Shown here: one piece after another, positions 9,027 through 17,908 of the stretch
Numbering within the stretch: position 1 is the first letter of the stretch
Layout: each line of letters begins with the position of its first letter
Assembly: GCF_009371885.1 (NCBI RefSeq)
Contig: NZ_QLZA01000009.1
Span: forward strand, 1 to 64,000
Length of the DNA: 64,000 nt
From: Bifidobacterium tibiigranuli
GTDB taxonomy: Bacteria; Actinomycetota; Actinomycetes; Actinomycetales; Bifidobacteriaceae
Direction: 5' to 3'
Position numbers and translations under genes: made by a program
The notes under the pieces: generated by a model
What the model saw: the letters and a program-made list of their open reading frames with translations, nothing else
Databases searched by the model: none
Told to the model about the DNA's origin: nothing

Positions 9027-9830
9027 CTAGCGCCAGACGACGTGGTGCGGGGCGGTGCCGATTGCGAAGTTGCACATCGCGCAGCCGAGGCCGACGTGGG
9101 CGAAGAGGCCTTCGGTGGCGCGGGCGCTGACGGTAGTGTCGCGGTGCAGCTCGATGACGAAGGGCTGCTGGCTGAGCGAGGTCGGCGCGAGCATAGCCGC
9201 ACCCATGCCCTGCGCAAACCATTCGGGTGCCTGTGCGACCTCCATGCCTTCAGGCAGCGCGCATAGCTGCTCCATTGGCTTGGTATGATGCTTCGCGCCG
9301 GGGCGTGCGGGGTGGCCAAAGGCCAGCGCCCAGATCATGTGCTCGCCATCGCCTAGGCTCCACCAGCCTTCTCTCGCGTTGTCAAGCACGGCCCATGAGG
9401 TTCCTAGGCCGAGCTGGACGATGCGTAGGGAGAGCAGCTCGCCGTAGTAGCCGACTTTGGTCTGCAGGGCGATTTCCTCTGCGTTGCTTGCTGCTTGGCT
9501 GCCGTGAGTTTGGCTGCCACTCTCATGGGAAGCCATATTATTCGCAGACGCGCTCAGATCAGGGATGCCGCTGCCTGCACCAATCAGGGCGATGGCGTTA
9601 TGGACTCCGCGGAATCTGCCGTAATGGGTCGGATAGCCGCAGAATGCATCATCCAGTCCGCTGATCAGCTGGATATGCAGGCTGGATGCCGCATTGCAGG
9701 CCGTGATTTCTTCGTGCAGCGTCGCCAGGGCTTCATCGGCTACTGGCTCATCGGTGTACATGCGCACGGAGTGGCGCTCGGCTATCGCACCGCGCAAGTC
9801 GCTGTCGCCAACCAAATCACGCAGAACCAT
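9027..9830 (-). CDS. nitroreductase-family FMN oxidoreductase
   Basis: This 267-residue protein begins with the usual nitroreductase motif (IAERHSVRMYTDEPV, residues about 16-30), where the Arg contacts FMN. The middle holds LSLRIVQLGLGTSWAVLDN, the helix that normally follows the FMN site. The C-terminal half (about 185-267) includes a Cys-containing segment HVGLGCAMCNFAIG, a region that resembles the TM1586-type nitroreductase arrangement. The physiological substrate is unknown. The gene is convergent with the toxin gene and is followed upstream by the tgt gene on the same strand, 93 bases away. Confidence 0.78.
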   Translation of the reverse strand: MVLRDLVGDSDLRGAIAERHSVRMYTDEPVADEALATLHEEITACNAASSLHIQLISGLDDAFCGYPTHYGRFRGVHNAIALIGAGSGIPDLSASANNMASHESGSQTHGSQAASNAEEIALQTKVGYYGELLSLRIVQLGLGTSWAVLDNAREGWWSLGDGEHMIWALAFGHPARPGAKHHTKPMEQLCALPEGMEVAQAPEWFAQGMGAAMLAPTSLSQQPFVIELHRDTTVSARATEGLFAHVGLGCAMCNFAIGTAPHHVVWR

Positions 9831-9923
9831 GATTCCCCTCTCGCATATGGGCTATGACCATATCTCTTCTGCTTCGATTCTATTAGACCGAGATTGCGCG
9901 ACGGCTCCCCCAATGAGTTGATG

Positions 9924-11279
9924 TCATCCACGGCTGCCGTTGGCATAGAACCGCGCGAGCGACTCATCGCGGAATTCGTCGAAGTATCCGCCGTCAATCG
10001 AGGCGCGGATATCGTCGAGCAGCTTCACGAAGAAGCGCTCATTGTGAATCGTGGCAAGGGTGAAGCCGTTCAGCTCATGCGCACGCAGCATATGATCGAT
10101 GTAGGCACGCGAATAATGCGTGCAGGCGTAGCAGTTGCAGCCCTCTTCGAGCGGCCCGAAGTCGTGCTTGTAGGCGGCGCGCTTGATGTTGTAGCGGCCG
10201 TCGCGCGTGTAGATCGCGCCGTTGCGGCCGGTGCGCGCGGGTGCGACGCAGTCGAAGGTGTCGCCGCCGTTCTCCACGCAGGCGAAGATATCGTCCACGG
10301 CTGCGATGCCGAGCACATGCCGGGGGCGGCTTTCCGGCATTTCGTCGCAGATCCAGGCGCAGGTGTCGCCGATTACGCGCTTCTCGATGGCCCCGCCGAT
10401 GCCGACGCCGTCGAAATCAAGCGAGGCGATCTGCTGCGCCGCATGACGGCGCAAGTCCTCGTAATTCGCGCCCTGCACCACGCCGTAGAGCGCCTGATAG
10501 GGCTTGCCGACGCGCGTCTGCGTCAGCCGTTGATGCTCGGCGACGCAGCGCCGCGCCCATCGGAAGGTGCGCTCGACCGAACGCTCCTGATAGCCGCGCG
10601 TGTTCATCAGCGTCGTCAGCTCGTCGAAGGCGAACATGATATCCGCCCCGATCCTATGCTGGATGCCCATGGAAATCTCGGCGCTGAAGCGGTGTTCGGA
10701 GCCGTTGAGCGGCGATTTGAAAGTCACGCCGTCCTCGTCCACGAAGGCCAGCCGCTCCTTGCCTTTGGCGATCACGTCGTCCGACTTCATGCCCTTGACA
10801 TCCATCGCGAGCGTCTTCTTGAACCCCGCGCCCAAGGAAAGCACCTGAAATCCGCCGGAATCGGTGAAGGTCGGGCCGTCCCAGTTCATGAACCGGCTCA
10901 AGCCGCCAGCTTCGTCAAGCACGTCCTCGCCGGGGCGCTCGAAGAGATGGAAGGCGTTCGATAGCAGGCATTGCGCGCCCAGCTCGCGCATCTGCTCGGG
11001 CAGCACGGCCTTCATGGCGGCCTGCGTGGCGACGGGCACAAAGGCGGGGGTTGTGATGTCGCCGTGCGGGGTGTGAATGACGCCGGTGCGGCCGTAGCGG
11101 GCCCCGCCGCGCCCTTTGCCTTGTGCCGAATCAGGTAGCCGCGTGGTTGTTTCGAAGCTGAAAGCGCTGCGGTCGCCGGGCTGATCGGGGTGCTCGGGCT
11201 GGGGCAGCTGGGTAGACTGGTCCGGCTGATCGGGGTGCTCGGGCCGCGCTGTACGAGGGCGCTCAAGAAGACTGGTCAT
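9924..11279 (-). CDS. tgt: queuine tRNA-ribosyltransferase (tRNA-guanine transglycosylase)
   Basis: Tgt exchanges guanine 34 for a 7-deazaguanine base in tRNAs with GUN anticodons. The catalytic TIM barrel shows TPAFVPVATQAAMKAVLPEQ, FTDSGGFQVLSLG and MNTRGYQERSVERTFRWARR. The zinc site near the C-terminus is CNCYACTHYSRAYIDHMLRAHE. The N-terminus carries a Pro/Gln-rich extension (PEHPDQPDQ repeats, about 40 residues) not needed for the fold. No Shine-Dalgarno sequence identifies the start; I chose the ATG at 11279, but the frame is open to 11330. No queuosine synthesis genes are nearby, so the base is probably salvaged. Confidence 0.9.
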   Translation of the reverse strand: MTSLLERPRTARPEHPDQPDQSTQLPQPEHPDQPGDRSAFSFETTTRLPDSAQGKGRGGARYGRTGVIHTPHGDITTPAFVPVATQAAMKAVLPEQMRELGAQCLLSNAFHLFERPGEDVLDEAGGLSRFMNWDGPTFTDSGGFQVLSLGAGFKKTLAMDVKGMKSDDVIAKGKERLAFVDEDGVTFKSPLNGSEHRFSAEISMGIQHRIGADIMFAFDELTTLMNTRGYQERSVERTFRWARRCVAEHQRLTQTRVGKPYQALYGVVQGANYEDLRRHAAQQIASLDFDGVGIGGAIEKRVIGDTCAWICDEMPESRPRHVLGIAAVDDIFACVENGGDTFDCVAPARTGRNGAIYTRDGRYNIKRAAYKHDFGPLEEGCNCYACTHYSRAYIDHMLRAHELNGFTLATIHNERFFVKLLDDIRASIDGGYFDEFRDESLARFYANGSRG

Positions 11280-11540
11280 ATCGTTCACTGTAGGCGAAGC
11301 CATGCCGCAGCGCATGTGCGGATGCAGCATTGGCCGTAATCGTGAGCAATATCGGGTGCAATCGCACGAGAAACGATGCCAAGCAAGCCCGGTTTTGCCA
11401 ACATGCCGAGGATTGGTGTATTTCTTCCAACAAACATTCAGGAAACGCCCAGAGTGGCTATCTTTACTTATGGATAGCGATGAACAGCGACGATACGTCC
11501 GAAAGGCCGTTGGAGTCGCATCTTATGCAAAGGAGTAGCT
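11280..11540. promoter_or_regulatory. divergent promoter region between tgt and the HtrA-type gene
   Basis: The 260 bases between the two divergent genes contain GCTATC/GATAGC (about 11457-11478) as an inverted repeat with a ten-base loop, 70 bases before the protease start. A GGAG at 11532-11535 is the protease ribosome site. No HspR-type CTTGAGT site was seen. Confidence 0.35.
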
Positions 11541-13643
11541 ATGGCTGAAGAACACGACGGCGACTGGAACATCCAGAACGCCGCGCACGACGCCGAAGAG
11601 CACAATCGCCCAGAAGGGGGAGTCGAGGGCTTGGGAGAGGCTCAGAGCGAGCAGCCGACAGTTTCTTTGCAGCCGCTCGGCTTGAATCCTGAGGAGACGG
11701 TGGATTTTGCAAGGTCTCCGGACGGGCAGAACGGGCAAGACGTGCAGAGTGAGCAAGGGCAGGAATCCGCGCAGAGTCCCAGCGTATATGGCGATAATGC
11801 GGGCGAGCCTGGCACGTCCAACACATCCGGCGATGGCGCAATCAATGCGGATGGCGACAATGCCGATGCCGGCTCTGATGGTTCTAAGAACTCTGAGGAT
11901 TCCAATGGTTCCAACGGCGCAGATCAAACCGCCACGGGCGAACCAGTCCCTGCGACCACGAGTTTCGCCGCGCAGGAGACCGCGCCCATTCCTACCGCAG
12001 GCCTTGGCGTAGAGCAGCCGACGATGCCCCTCTACCGCCCCGCCCCGGAATACGGCGCATACGGCCCGGTGCCTGGGCAAACGCAGAACGGCGACGGCAG
12101 CGCAGCTGCTTCCGACGCCCAGCAGACGGGTCAGCCCGGTGGGCAGCCCAATGCCGGGCAGCCGGGAACAACGCAGCCGGGAACGCAATCGGGGAACCAG
12201 GGGAATCGTAACCCGTACTTCGGCTCCAATCCTTTCTTCAACCCCGGCGATCAGCGTCCGAACGGCCAGCCCGGCAACGCAAGCCAGGGGACGCCGAGGC
12301 CTTATGGTGCAAGCAACCAGCCGCAAAGTCCGCAAGGCCCGCAACGATCGCAGACTCCTGGCTATCCGCCGCAGGGATCTTTTGCCGGCAACCAAGCGCC
12401 TGCGGGCGCAGCGCCGAATCGGCCTGCGAATGCGATTGTGGTCGCGGTCGTCGCCGCGCTGGTCGCCGCGGCTCTGTGCCTCGGCGTTGGCTATGCTGCG
12501 ATTACCAACGGCTGGGTGAGCGTACCCAGCGCCAGCTCGATGAGCGAGGTCGGTTCCAGCCAGGCTAGTGCCGGAAGCGCGCCCTTGAAAGCGGGCAAGG
12601 CGGCTGATTGGACTGCGGTGGCCGGTTCGGTCTCCGGTTCGGTCGTCTCCATCCAGGTTCAGCTCGCTAATGGATCAGCCAAGGGGTCGGGCGCGATCTT
12701 CGACACCAGCGGGCATATCGTCACCAACAACCATGTGATCTCAGGCGCGCAGCAGATTCAGGTCACTCTGGCGAATGGCCAGATGTACACGGCCAAGGTC
12801 GTAGGAACCGACGCCACCACCGACCTGGCTGTCATCAAACTCGATAATCCGCCGAGCGATCTCAAGCCGGTGCAGTTCGCCGATTCCGACTCTCTTGCTG
12901 TGGGGCAGGGCGTCATGGCCATCGGCAATCCGCTCGGCTACGACGATACGGCCACGACCGGCATCGTCTCGGCGCTCAACCGCCCCGTTTCGGTTCTCGA
13001 TGACAGCGGCAAGGCTCAGATCGTGACGAATGCCGTCCAGATCGATGCGGCCATCAACCCCGGCAACTCGGGTGGCCCGACCTTCGATGCGGCAGGCAAT
13101 GTGATTGGCGTCAACTCCTCGATTGCCTCCACGGCCACGTCCGGTTCGCAGGCAGGGTCCATCGGCATCGGCTTCGCGATTCCGTCGAATCTCGTCAAGC
13201 GCGTCGCGCAGGAGATCATCGACAATGGCTCGGTCAAGCATGTGCAGCTCGGCGTGACCATCGGGGATGCGACCGCCCAAGCCGATGGCGTGACCCGTGG
13301 CGGCTCGAAGATCGCCAAGGTGGTCTCCGGCAGCCCAGCCGACAAAGCGGGTTTGAAGGTTGGTGACACCGTCGTCGCGTTCAACGATAACGCGGTGAAC
13401 AACACCTACTCGCTGCTGGGCTTTGTCCGCGCATCGGCGCTGGGCAGCAAGGTGAAGCTCACGGTCGTGCGCGATTCCAAGGCCATCGACGTCGAAGTGA
13501 CGCTGGACCAGCAGGAATCCACCTCCGCCAGCACCCAGTCCGGCAGCGGCAACCAGAACGGAAACGGCGGCAATGGCAGCAACGGCGGCAGCGGCGGGAG
13601 CGGCAACGGTGGCGGCTTCAATGACCCGTTCGGCCTGTGGTAA
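11541..13643 (+). CDS. HtrA/DegP-type membrane-anchored serine protease
   Basis: The 700-residue protein is an envelope quality-control protease. Residues 1-295 form a disordered Gln/Gly/Pro/Asn-rich cytoplasmic segment. One membrane helix follows (about 298-322, IVVAVVAALVAAALCLGVGYA). The trypsin-like domain carries His398 (TNNHVI), Asp428 (TTDLAVIKLD) and Ser510 (NPGNSGGPTFD), so the triad is complete. One PDZ domain comes next (GGSKIAKVVSGSPADKAGLK), then a Gly/Asn-rich tail ending GGFNDPFGLW. AAAGGAG precedes the ATG. Actinobacterial HtrA proteins share this inside-out layout with a long N-terminal tail. Confidence 0.94.
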   Translation: MAEEHDGDWNIQNAAHDAEEHNRPEGGVEGLGEAQSEQPTVSLQPLGLNPEETVDFARSPDGQNGQDVQSEQGQESAQSPSVYGDNAGEPGTSNTSGDGAINADGDNADAGSDGSKNSEDSNGSNGADQTATGEPVPATTSFAAQETAPIPTAGLGVEQPTMPLYRPAPEYGAYGPVPGQTQNGDGSAAASDAQQTGQPGGQPNAGQPGTTQPGTQSGNQGNRNPYFGSNPFFNPGDQRPNGQPGNASQGTPRPYGASNQPQSPQGPQRSQTPGYPPQGSFAGNQAPAGAAPNRPANAIVVAVVAALVAAALCLGVGYAAITNGWVSVPSASSMSEVGSSQASAGSAPLKAGKAADWTAVAGSVSGSVVSIQVQLANGSAKGSGAIFDTSGHIVTNNHVISGAQQIQVTLANGQMYTAKVVGTDATTDLAVIKLDNPPSDLKPVQFADSDSLAVGQGVMAIGNPLGYDDTATTGIVSALNRPVSVLDDSGKAQIVTNAVQIDAAINPGNSGGPTFDAAGNVIGVNSSIASTATSGSQAGSIGIGFAIPSNLVKRVAQEIIDNGSVKHVQLGVTIGDATAQADGVTRGGSKIAKVVSGSPADKAGLKVGDTVVAFNDNAVNNTYSLLGFVRASALGSKVKLTVVRDSKAIDVEVTLDQQESTSASTQSGSGNQNGNGGNGSNGGSGGSGNGGGFNDPFGLW

Positions 13644-13747
13644 CCAGACCACCAGCGCCCGACCGGCTATGACAGCCGCGTGATACGGCTGCATACCGGT
13701 GGTGAATGAGGGGGCGGCAGGCTATGTGCTTCGCCCCTCGCTCATGC

Positions 13748-15286
13748 TTATGCTCGCTCGCTGCTGTTCATAGCGGAGCACAGCAGCCGGATGCCGTCGT
13801 CAATCTGGTCCATATGCGGACGCACGAAATTGAGGCGGATGTGGCGGGTATCCGTGCCATCCACGTCGAATACCCCACCCGGCATGAAGGTGACGCCTAA
13901 CGGTCGTGTGGCTTCCAGCAGCGCTTGCGAACGCTGGCCTTCGGGTAGGCTGAGCCATACGTAGTAGCCGCCTTCGGGGACGTTCCACTGGGCGGTTGGC
14001 GGCGCATAGCGTTGCAGGGCATCGCACATCGCGTCGCGCCGCAGTCGGTACGTGCCGGTAATTTCCTCGATATGCCGGCGGATGCGACCGCCGCGCAGCA
14101 GCTCGATGCAGATGCGCTGCGAGGACGAACTCGTGTGCTGATCGACCATCCGGCGCAGTGCCGCGAGCCGCGCGACCACATGCGTGTCGGCGATGAGCCA
14201 GCCCGTGCGCAGGCCGGGCGTCACCGTTTTCGAAAAGGTCGACAGGTAGATCACGTATCCGGCGTTCTCCATGCCTTTGAGCGGAGTCGGCGGCATTGAA
14301 GTTCCGTAATGCAGCTCCCCGTAAGGGTCGTCCTCAATGACGAGGCACTGGTATTTCATCGCGGTCTCGATGAGCTCGCGGCGGTGCTGGGCCGGCATCG
14401 TGGAGCCGGTGGGGTTGTGGAAGGTCGGGATGGTGTAGATCAGCTTCGGATGGAAGCGCGCGCAGAATTCCTCAAGCAGCTCCGTGCGCATGCCCGATTC
14501 GTCCGTCGGCACGCTAATGATGCGCGCGTCAGCCGAGCGGAAGGCCTGCAACGCCGGGAAGAAGGTCGCGCTTTCGACGAGCACGCAGTCGCCGGGATTG
14601 ACGAATGCTCTGACGCACAGATCGAGGCCTTGCTCCGAGCCGGAAAGCACCATCACATTGTGGGGCGAGCAGTGGATCATCCTATCCTCGCGCATGTGGT
14701 CGGCGAGCAATGTACGCAGCTCGGTGAAGCCTTCGATAGGCGATTCCGGCTGGCCGTCGAAATCGTGCGAGGAGAAGGCGTGCAGGCTCACATCGCGCAG
14801 CAGATCGTCCGGGATATCATGCGGGTTCGGTGAACCGGTGGCGAAGTCGATGGCGCCGTCCATGCTCTGCGCCCGGTCCGCCGAGGCGATATCGTGGTAG
14901 GTGAAGCGGTTGGAATAATCGCTGAAGAGCACCGGCCACGGCGGGCTAAGCGTTAGCGGGCTAGGTGTTAGAGGACAGAGCGTTGGCGAAGCGTGTGGTG
15001 ATGGCGCAGGTGGCACGGTGGTTGGGGCTGCGATGGCGTGTTCGTTGGCGCGGCGTTGCACGAAGGTGCCTTTGCCGACATGCGAGGCAATGAGGCCTTC
15101 GTCCTTGAGTTCGCTATACGCCTGCAAGACGGTGGTGCGGTTGACGGCGAGCAGCTCGGCCATCTCGCGCTCCGAAGGCAGCCGGTAGCCGGCGGCCAAA
15201 CGCCCCGCGACGATCTGCTCGCGCAGCTCGTTGACGAGCTGGCGGTAGAGGGGCACATCGCTGCGCCGGTCGAGTGAAACCTGCAT
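13748..15286 (-). CDS. MocR/PdxR-type GntR regulator with aminotransferase domain
   Basis: The 512-residue protein joins an N-terminal GntR winged helix (VPLYRQLVNELREQIVAGRL, then LPSEREMAELLAVNRTTVLQAY) to a fold-type I aminotransferase domain. YLSTFSKTVTPGLRTGW holds the lysine that binds pyridoxal phosphate. Between them lies a Pro/Thr/Ser-rich linker (about residues 85-115). The gene lies just after pdxT and pdxS on the same strand, so it probably senses pyridoxal phosphate and controls its synthesis, as PdxR does. PdxR genes are more often divergent from pdxST, so the assignment rests on fold and neighbourhood. Confidence 0.85.
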   Translation of the reverse strand: MQVSLDRRSDVPLYRQLVNELREQIVAGRLAAGYRLPSEREMAELLAVNRTTVLQAYSELKDEGLIASHVGKGTFVQRRANEHAIAAPTTVPPAPSPHASPTLCPLTPSPLTLSPPWPVLFSDYSNRFTYHDIASADRAQSMDGAIDFATGSPNPHDIPDDLLRDVSLHAFSSHDFDGQPESPIEGFTELRTLLADHMREDRMIHCSPHNVMVLSGSEQGLDLCVRAFVNPGDCVLVESATFFPALQAFRSADARIISVPTDESGMRTELLEEFCARFHPKLIYTIPTFHNPTGSTMPAQHRRELIETAMKYQCLVIEDDPYGELHYGTSMPPTPLKGMENAGYVIYLSTFSKTVTPGLRTGWLIADTHVVARLAALRRMVDQHTSSSSQRICIELLRGGRIRRHIEEITGTYRLRRDAMCDALQRYAPPTAQWNVPEGGYYVWLSLPEGQRSQALLEATRPLGVTFMPGGVFDVDGTDTRHIRLNFVRPHMDQIDDGIRLLCSAMNSSERA

Positions 15287-15747
15287 GGCGTCGTTCTCCT
15301 TTCCGGCTCCTTCGAATCAAAACTGTGAAATCAGGACTGTGACGATTCTACGGTTGTACGTGCGCCACGGTGTTTCGGCGATGCAGGTGTTTCGGTGGCG
15401 CGGGCGTTTCGTCCGAGCGGCTGGGGGCTCTGCGTCTCGTGGTCATATCCCACGTGCCGGCTATCTCGCTTATGTGTAGTGCTATTCGGGCTTCGCAGAG
15501 GGCTATCTGCGTTATGAGAGGCACTAATCCCATGGCACTCCAAGTAGCGCTGGCCGAAAATGGCGGTTTCTGGCCGTCGGTGCTCGGGCCTTCGCAGAAT
15601 AGCGCCTCATATAACACAGATAGACCTCCGCAGCACCCCAATAACGCCTCACATAACGTAGTTACATCCAGATACGCTCATGAAACGGGAAATCGCACAG
15701 GCGCAAACACGAAAACTGGCCACCCGGCACCCAACCGCTTTGCGTCT
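15287..15747. repeat. intergenic region with direct and inverted repeat copies
   Basis: No gene is supported in these 461 bases between the MocR gene and pdxT. GCTATCTCGCTTATGTGTAG (15460-15479) is loosely repeated at 15502-15521 (GCTATCTGCGTTATGAGAGG). An inverted copy of the second appears at about 15604-15628 (GCCTCATATAACACAGATAG), and a shorter one at about 15646-15660 (GCCTCACATAACG). The arms could pair to form large hairpins. The sequence looks like a degraded cluster of the intergenic palindromes found elsewhere in the window. Confidence 0.5.
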
Positions 15748-16476
15748 TCACAGCGAAAGCAGCAGTTCGTGCACTCGGGTGTCATCCGTCAGCTCGGGAT
15801 GGAAGGCGGTAGCGAGCAACGACCCTTGCCGCAGGCCGACCACATGCCCGTCCACTCGTGATTCAACCGTGGCTTTCGGGCCGACTTCGGTGACATATGG
15901 CCCTCGGATGAATACCAAAGGCAGATCGTGGATATCGCCGAATGAGCCGATGGTTTCGAAGCTGCCCAGCTGACGACCGTAGGCGTTGCGGCGCACCACG
16001 GCGTCAAGCGCACCGAAATACGCGGTGCTTTCATGTGCAGCATGCCTATGCACGCTGCTGCTAGACGCAGTGTCGTCAGCTGCAGTGTCGTTGCGCGCAG
16101 CGGCGGCAAACGCAGCGCCTTGCGATGCCGTGTCTGCCGCGCCTTCGTTCTCGATTGTTCGAGCGAGCAGAATCATCCCCGCGCAGGTGCCGAGCACGGG
16201 CCGGCCTTGCGCGATATGCTCCGCAATCGGCGTGAACAGTCCAGTCAGGCGCAGCAGCCGACCCTGTACCGTGCTTTCCCCGCCCGGAAGAATCACCCGC
16301 GCGATAGAGTCGTCCCAGTCGTTCGCCGAATGCAGTAGCCGCCACGGAGCGCCAAGGCGATCCAGAATCTCCGCGTGCTCCGCGAACGCGCCCTGCACTG
16401 CGAGGATGCCCGTCACCGAGCGCGACTGGTCACCTGAACTGCGCTTGCCGATGTATTGCGCCGCGACGACCATCAC
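15748..16476 (-). CDS. pdxT: pyridoxal 5'-phosphate synthase glutaminase subunit
   Basis: PdxT releases ammonia from glutamine and channels it to PdxS for pyridoxal phosphate synthesis. [16 protein letters not shown] near the start, LPGGEST, and [10 protein letters not shown] with the nucleophilic cysteine are all present, as is the His/Glu pair FHPELT near the C-terminus. At 242 residues it is longer than usual (about 190-200). The excess is an Ala/Ser/Thr-rich insertion (about residues 111-150) between the nucleophile helix and the [18 protein letters not shown] strand, plus about 20 extra N-terminal residues. The start overlaps the pdxS stop by four bases. Confidence 0.93.
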   Translation of the reverse strand: MMVVAAQYIGKRSSGDQSRSVTGILAVQGAFAEHAEILDRLGAPWRLLHSANDWDDSIARVILPGGESTVQGRLLRLTGLFTPIAEHIAQGRPVLGTCAGMILLARTIENEGAADTASQGAAFAAAARNDTAADDTASSSSVHRHAAHESTAYFGALDAVVRRNAYGRQLGSFETIGSFGDIHDLPLVFIRGPYVTEVGPKATVESRVDGHVVGLRQGSLLATAFHPELTDDTRVHELLLSL

Positions 16477-17348
16477 TCGCCTCTTGCGGCCATAAGTGTG
16501 GTGATCTCGTTCTCGTTGATGCCCACCATCGCCTCGCCGAGATTCTCCGAGAGTCGCGCCAGCAGCGCGGCATCCTGCCAGTTCGCAGTCGCCTGAACGA
16601 TGGCGGCCGCGCGCTTCGCCGGGTCGCCCGACTTGAATATGCCCGAGCCGACGAACACGCCTTCGGCACCCAGCTCCATCATCAGTGCCGCATCGGCGGG
16701 CGTGGCGACGCCGCCGGCCGCGAAGTTGACCACGGGCAGGCGGCTGTGATCATGCACGTATTGCACCAGATCGTAAGGCGCGGCGAGACGCTTGGCCTCC
16801 TCGAAGACCTCGTCGTCGCGCAGTGAGGCCAGCGCGCGAATCTGGCGGTTCATGGTGCGCATATGGCGTACGGCCTGCACCACGTCGCCGGTTCCCGGCT
16901 CGCCCTTGGTGCGAATCATGGCCGCGCCCTCGCCGATGCGGCGCAGCGCCTCGCCAAGATCCTTTGCGCCGCACACGAAGGGCACGTCGAAGCCGGTTTT
17001 GTCGATGTGATGGACGTCATCGGCGGGCGTGAGCACTTCGGACTCGTCGATGTAGTCGATTTCAATGGCTTGCAGAATGCGGGCCTCGGCGGTGTGCCCG
17101 ATGCGCACCTTGGCCATGACGGGTATCGATACGGCCTCCTGGATGCCGCGCACCATGCCGGGGTCGCTCATGCGCGAGACGCCGCCCGCAGCGCGGATAT
17201 CCGCAGGAATGCGTTCCAGAGCCATCACGGCGCAGGCACCGGAATCCTGGGCGATGCGCGCCTGCTCCGGCGTCGTCACATCCATGATGACGCCTCCCTT
17301 GAGCATCTGGGCGAGGTTTCTGTTCAGTGATACGCGGTCGCCATCCAT
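16473..17348 (-). CDS. pdxS: pyridoxal 5'-phosphate synthase subunit PdxS
   Basis: PdxS builds pyridoxal phosphate from ribose 5-phosphate, glyceraldehyde 3-phosphate and ammonia. The 291-residue TIM barrel is highly conserved here: [47 protein letters not shown] with the catalytic lysine, and [19 protein letters not shown] with [15 protein letters not shown]. The length is standard. AGGAGC lies before the ATG. It leads a pdxS-pdxT pair with overlapping codons, followed by the MocR-type regulator. Confidence 0.97.
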   Translation of the reverse strand: MDGDRVSLNRNLAQMLKGGVIMDVTTPEQARIAQDSGACAVMALERIPADIRAAGGVSRMSDPGMVRGIQEAVSIPVMAKVRIGHTAEARILQAIEIDYIDESEVLTPADDVHHIDKTGFDVPFVCGAKDLGEALRRIGEGAAMIRTKGEPGTGDVVQAVRHMRTMNRQIRALASLRDDEVFEEAKRLAAPYDLVQYVHDHSRLPVVNFAAGGVATPADAALMMELGAEGVFVGSGIFKSGDPAKRAAAIVQATANWQDAALLARLSENLGEAMVGINENEITTLMAARGE

Positions 17349-17908
17349 AAGGCCGCTCCTTTCATGTCGATGTCGCGCTCGCGCCCGTGGCTAGCGCCTG
17401 GGTCTAGCCTTGGTGCGGACGGAATCGGGCGCACTTGTCCCGTTCGAGCGACAGTGTACGGTCGCAGCGTGGCATTTCGATAGGGCCAATCGGCCACTTT
17501 GCGCACCAGCCAATCGCGGGGTGGACGGTGGCTGCGTCTCAGCCTGCCTACTCACGGCTCGTCAGCGTACGTTTTATGGCACCTTGCACGAGTCCATAAT
17601 GGAAAACGTACGCTGAGCGGTCGTTATCGTACGTTTTCTGATATGCGTCTCGTGATCATGGCGTAAAACGTACGCTTAGTTCGGCAACGGGGTTGTCGGA
17701 GACCCGTCTGCGGCTTGTCGGCGGCGATTTGCTGGTAAGCTGGTTCCCAACCGTACGAACGGTTGATGATGTGCAATACAACTGAATATGTCTATCTTTA
17801 CGCCGTGTATCGCGATGCATTCTTTCGAAAGCCTCCGGTGGGTTAACAAGGCGTGATTGCAGTGCTGTGCTTTGCCGCGCAGCCCGTATGCGAGCGTAAG
17901 GAGAAACG
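17349..17908. other. intergenic region between pdxS and the P-type ATPase
   Basis: No gene is supported in these 560 bases. They act as the shared upstream region of two divergent genes. Four copies of CGTACGTTTT or its complement (17566-17674) form two tandem inverted repeats, listed separately. AAGGAG at 17899-17904 serves the ATPase gene. No clear -10/-35 pair was identified. Confidence 0.45.
17564..17674. repeat. two tandem inverted-repeat units, CGTACGTTTT family
   Basis: Unit one has CGTACGTTTT at 17566-17575 and AAAACGTACG at 17603-17612. Unit two has CGTACGTTTT at 17628-17637 and AAAACGTACG at 17665-17674. In both the spacer is exactly 27 bases although its sequence differs, so each unit is 47 bp. 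The unit-one arms extend outwards by two more bases (AGC.../...GCT). The constant length suggests a mobile or structural element and not chance. Confidence 0.75.

Noticed and set aside
9894..10964. Plus-strand frame opposite tgt
   Set aside because: The minus strand encodes a clear Tgt with its zinc and active-site motifs; the plus frame is a shadow.
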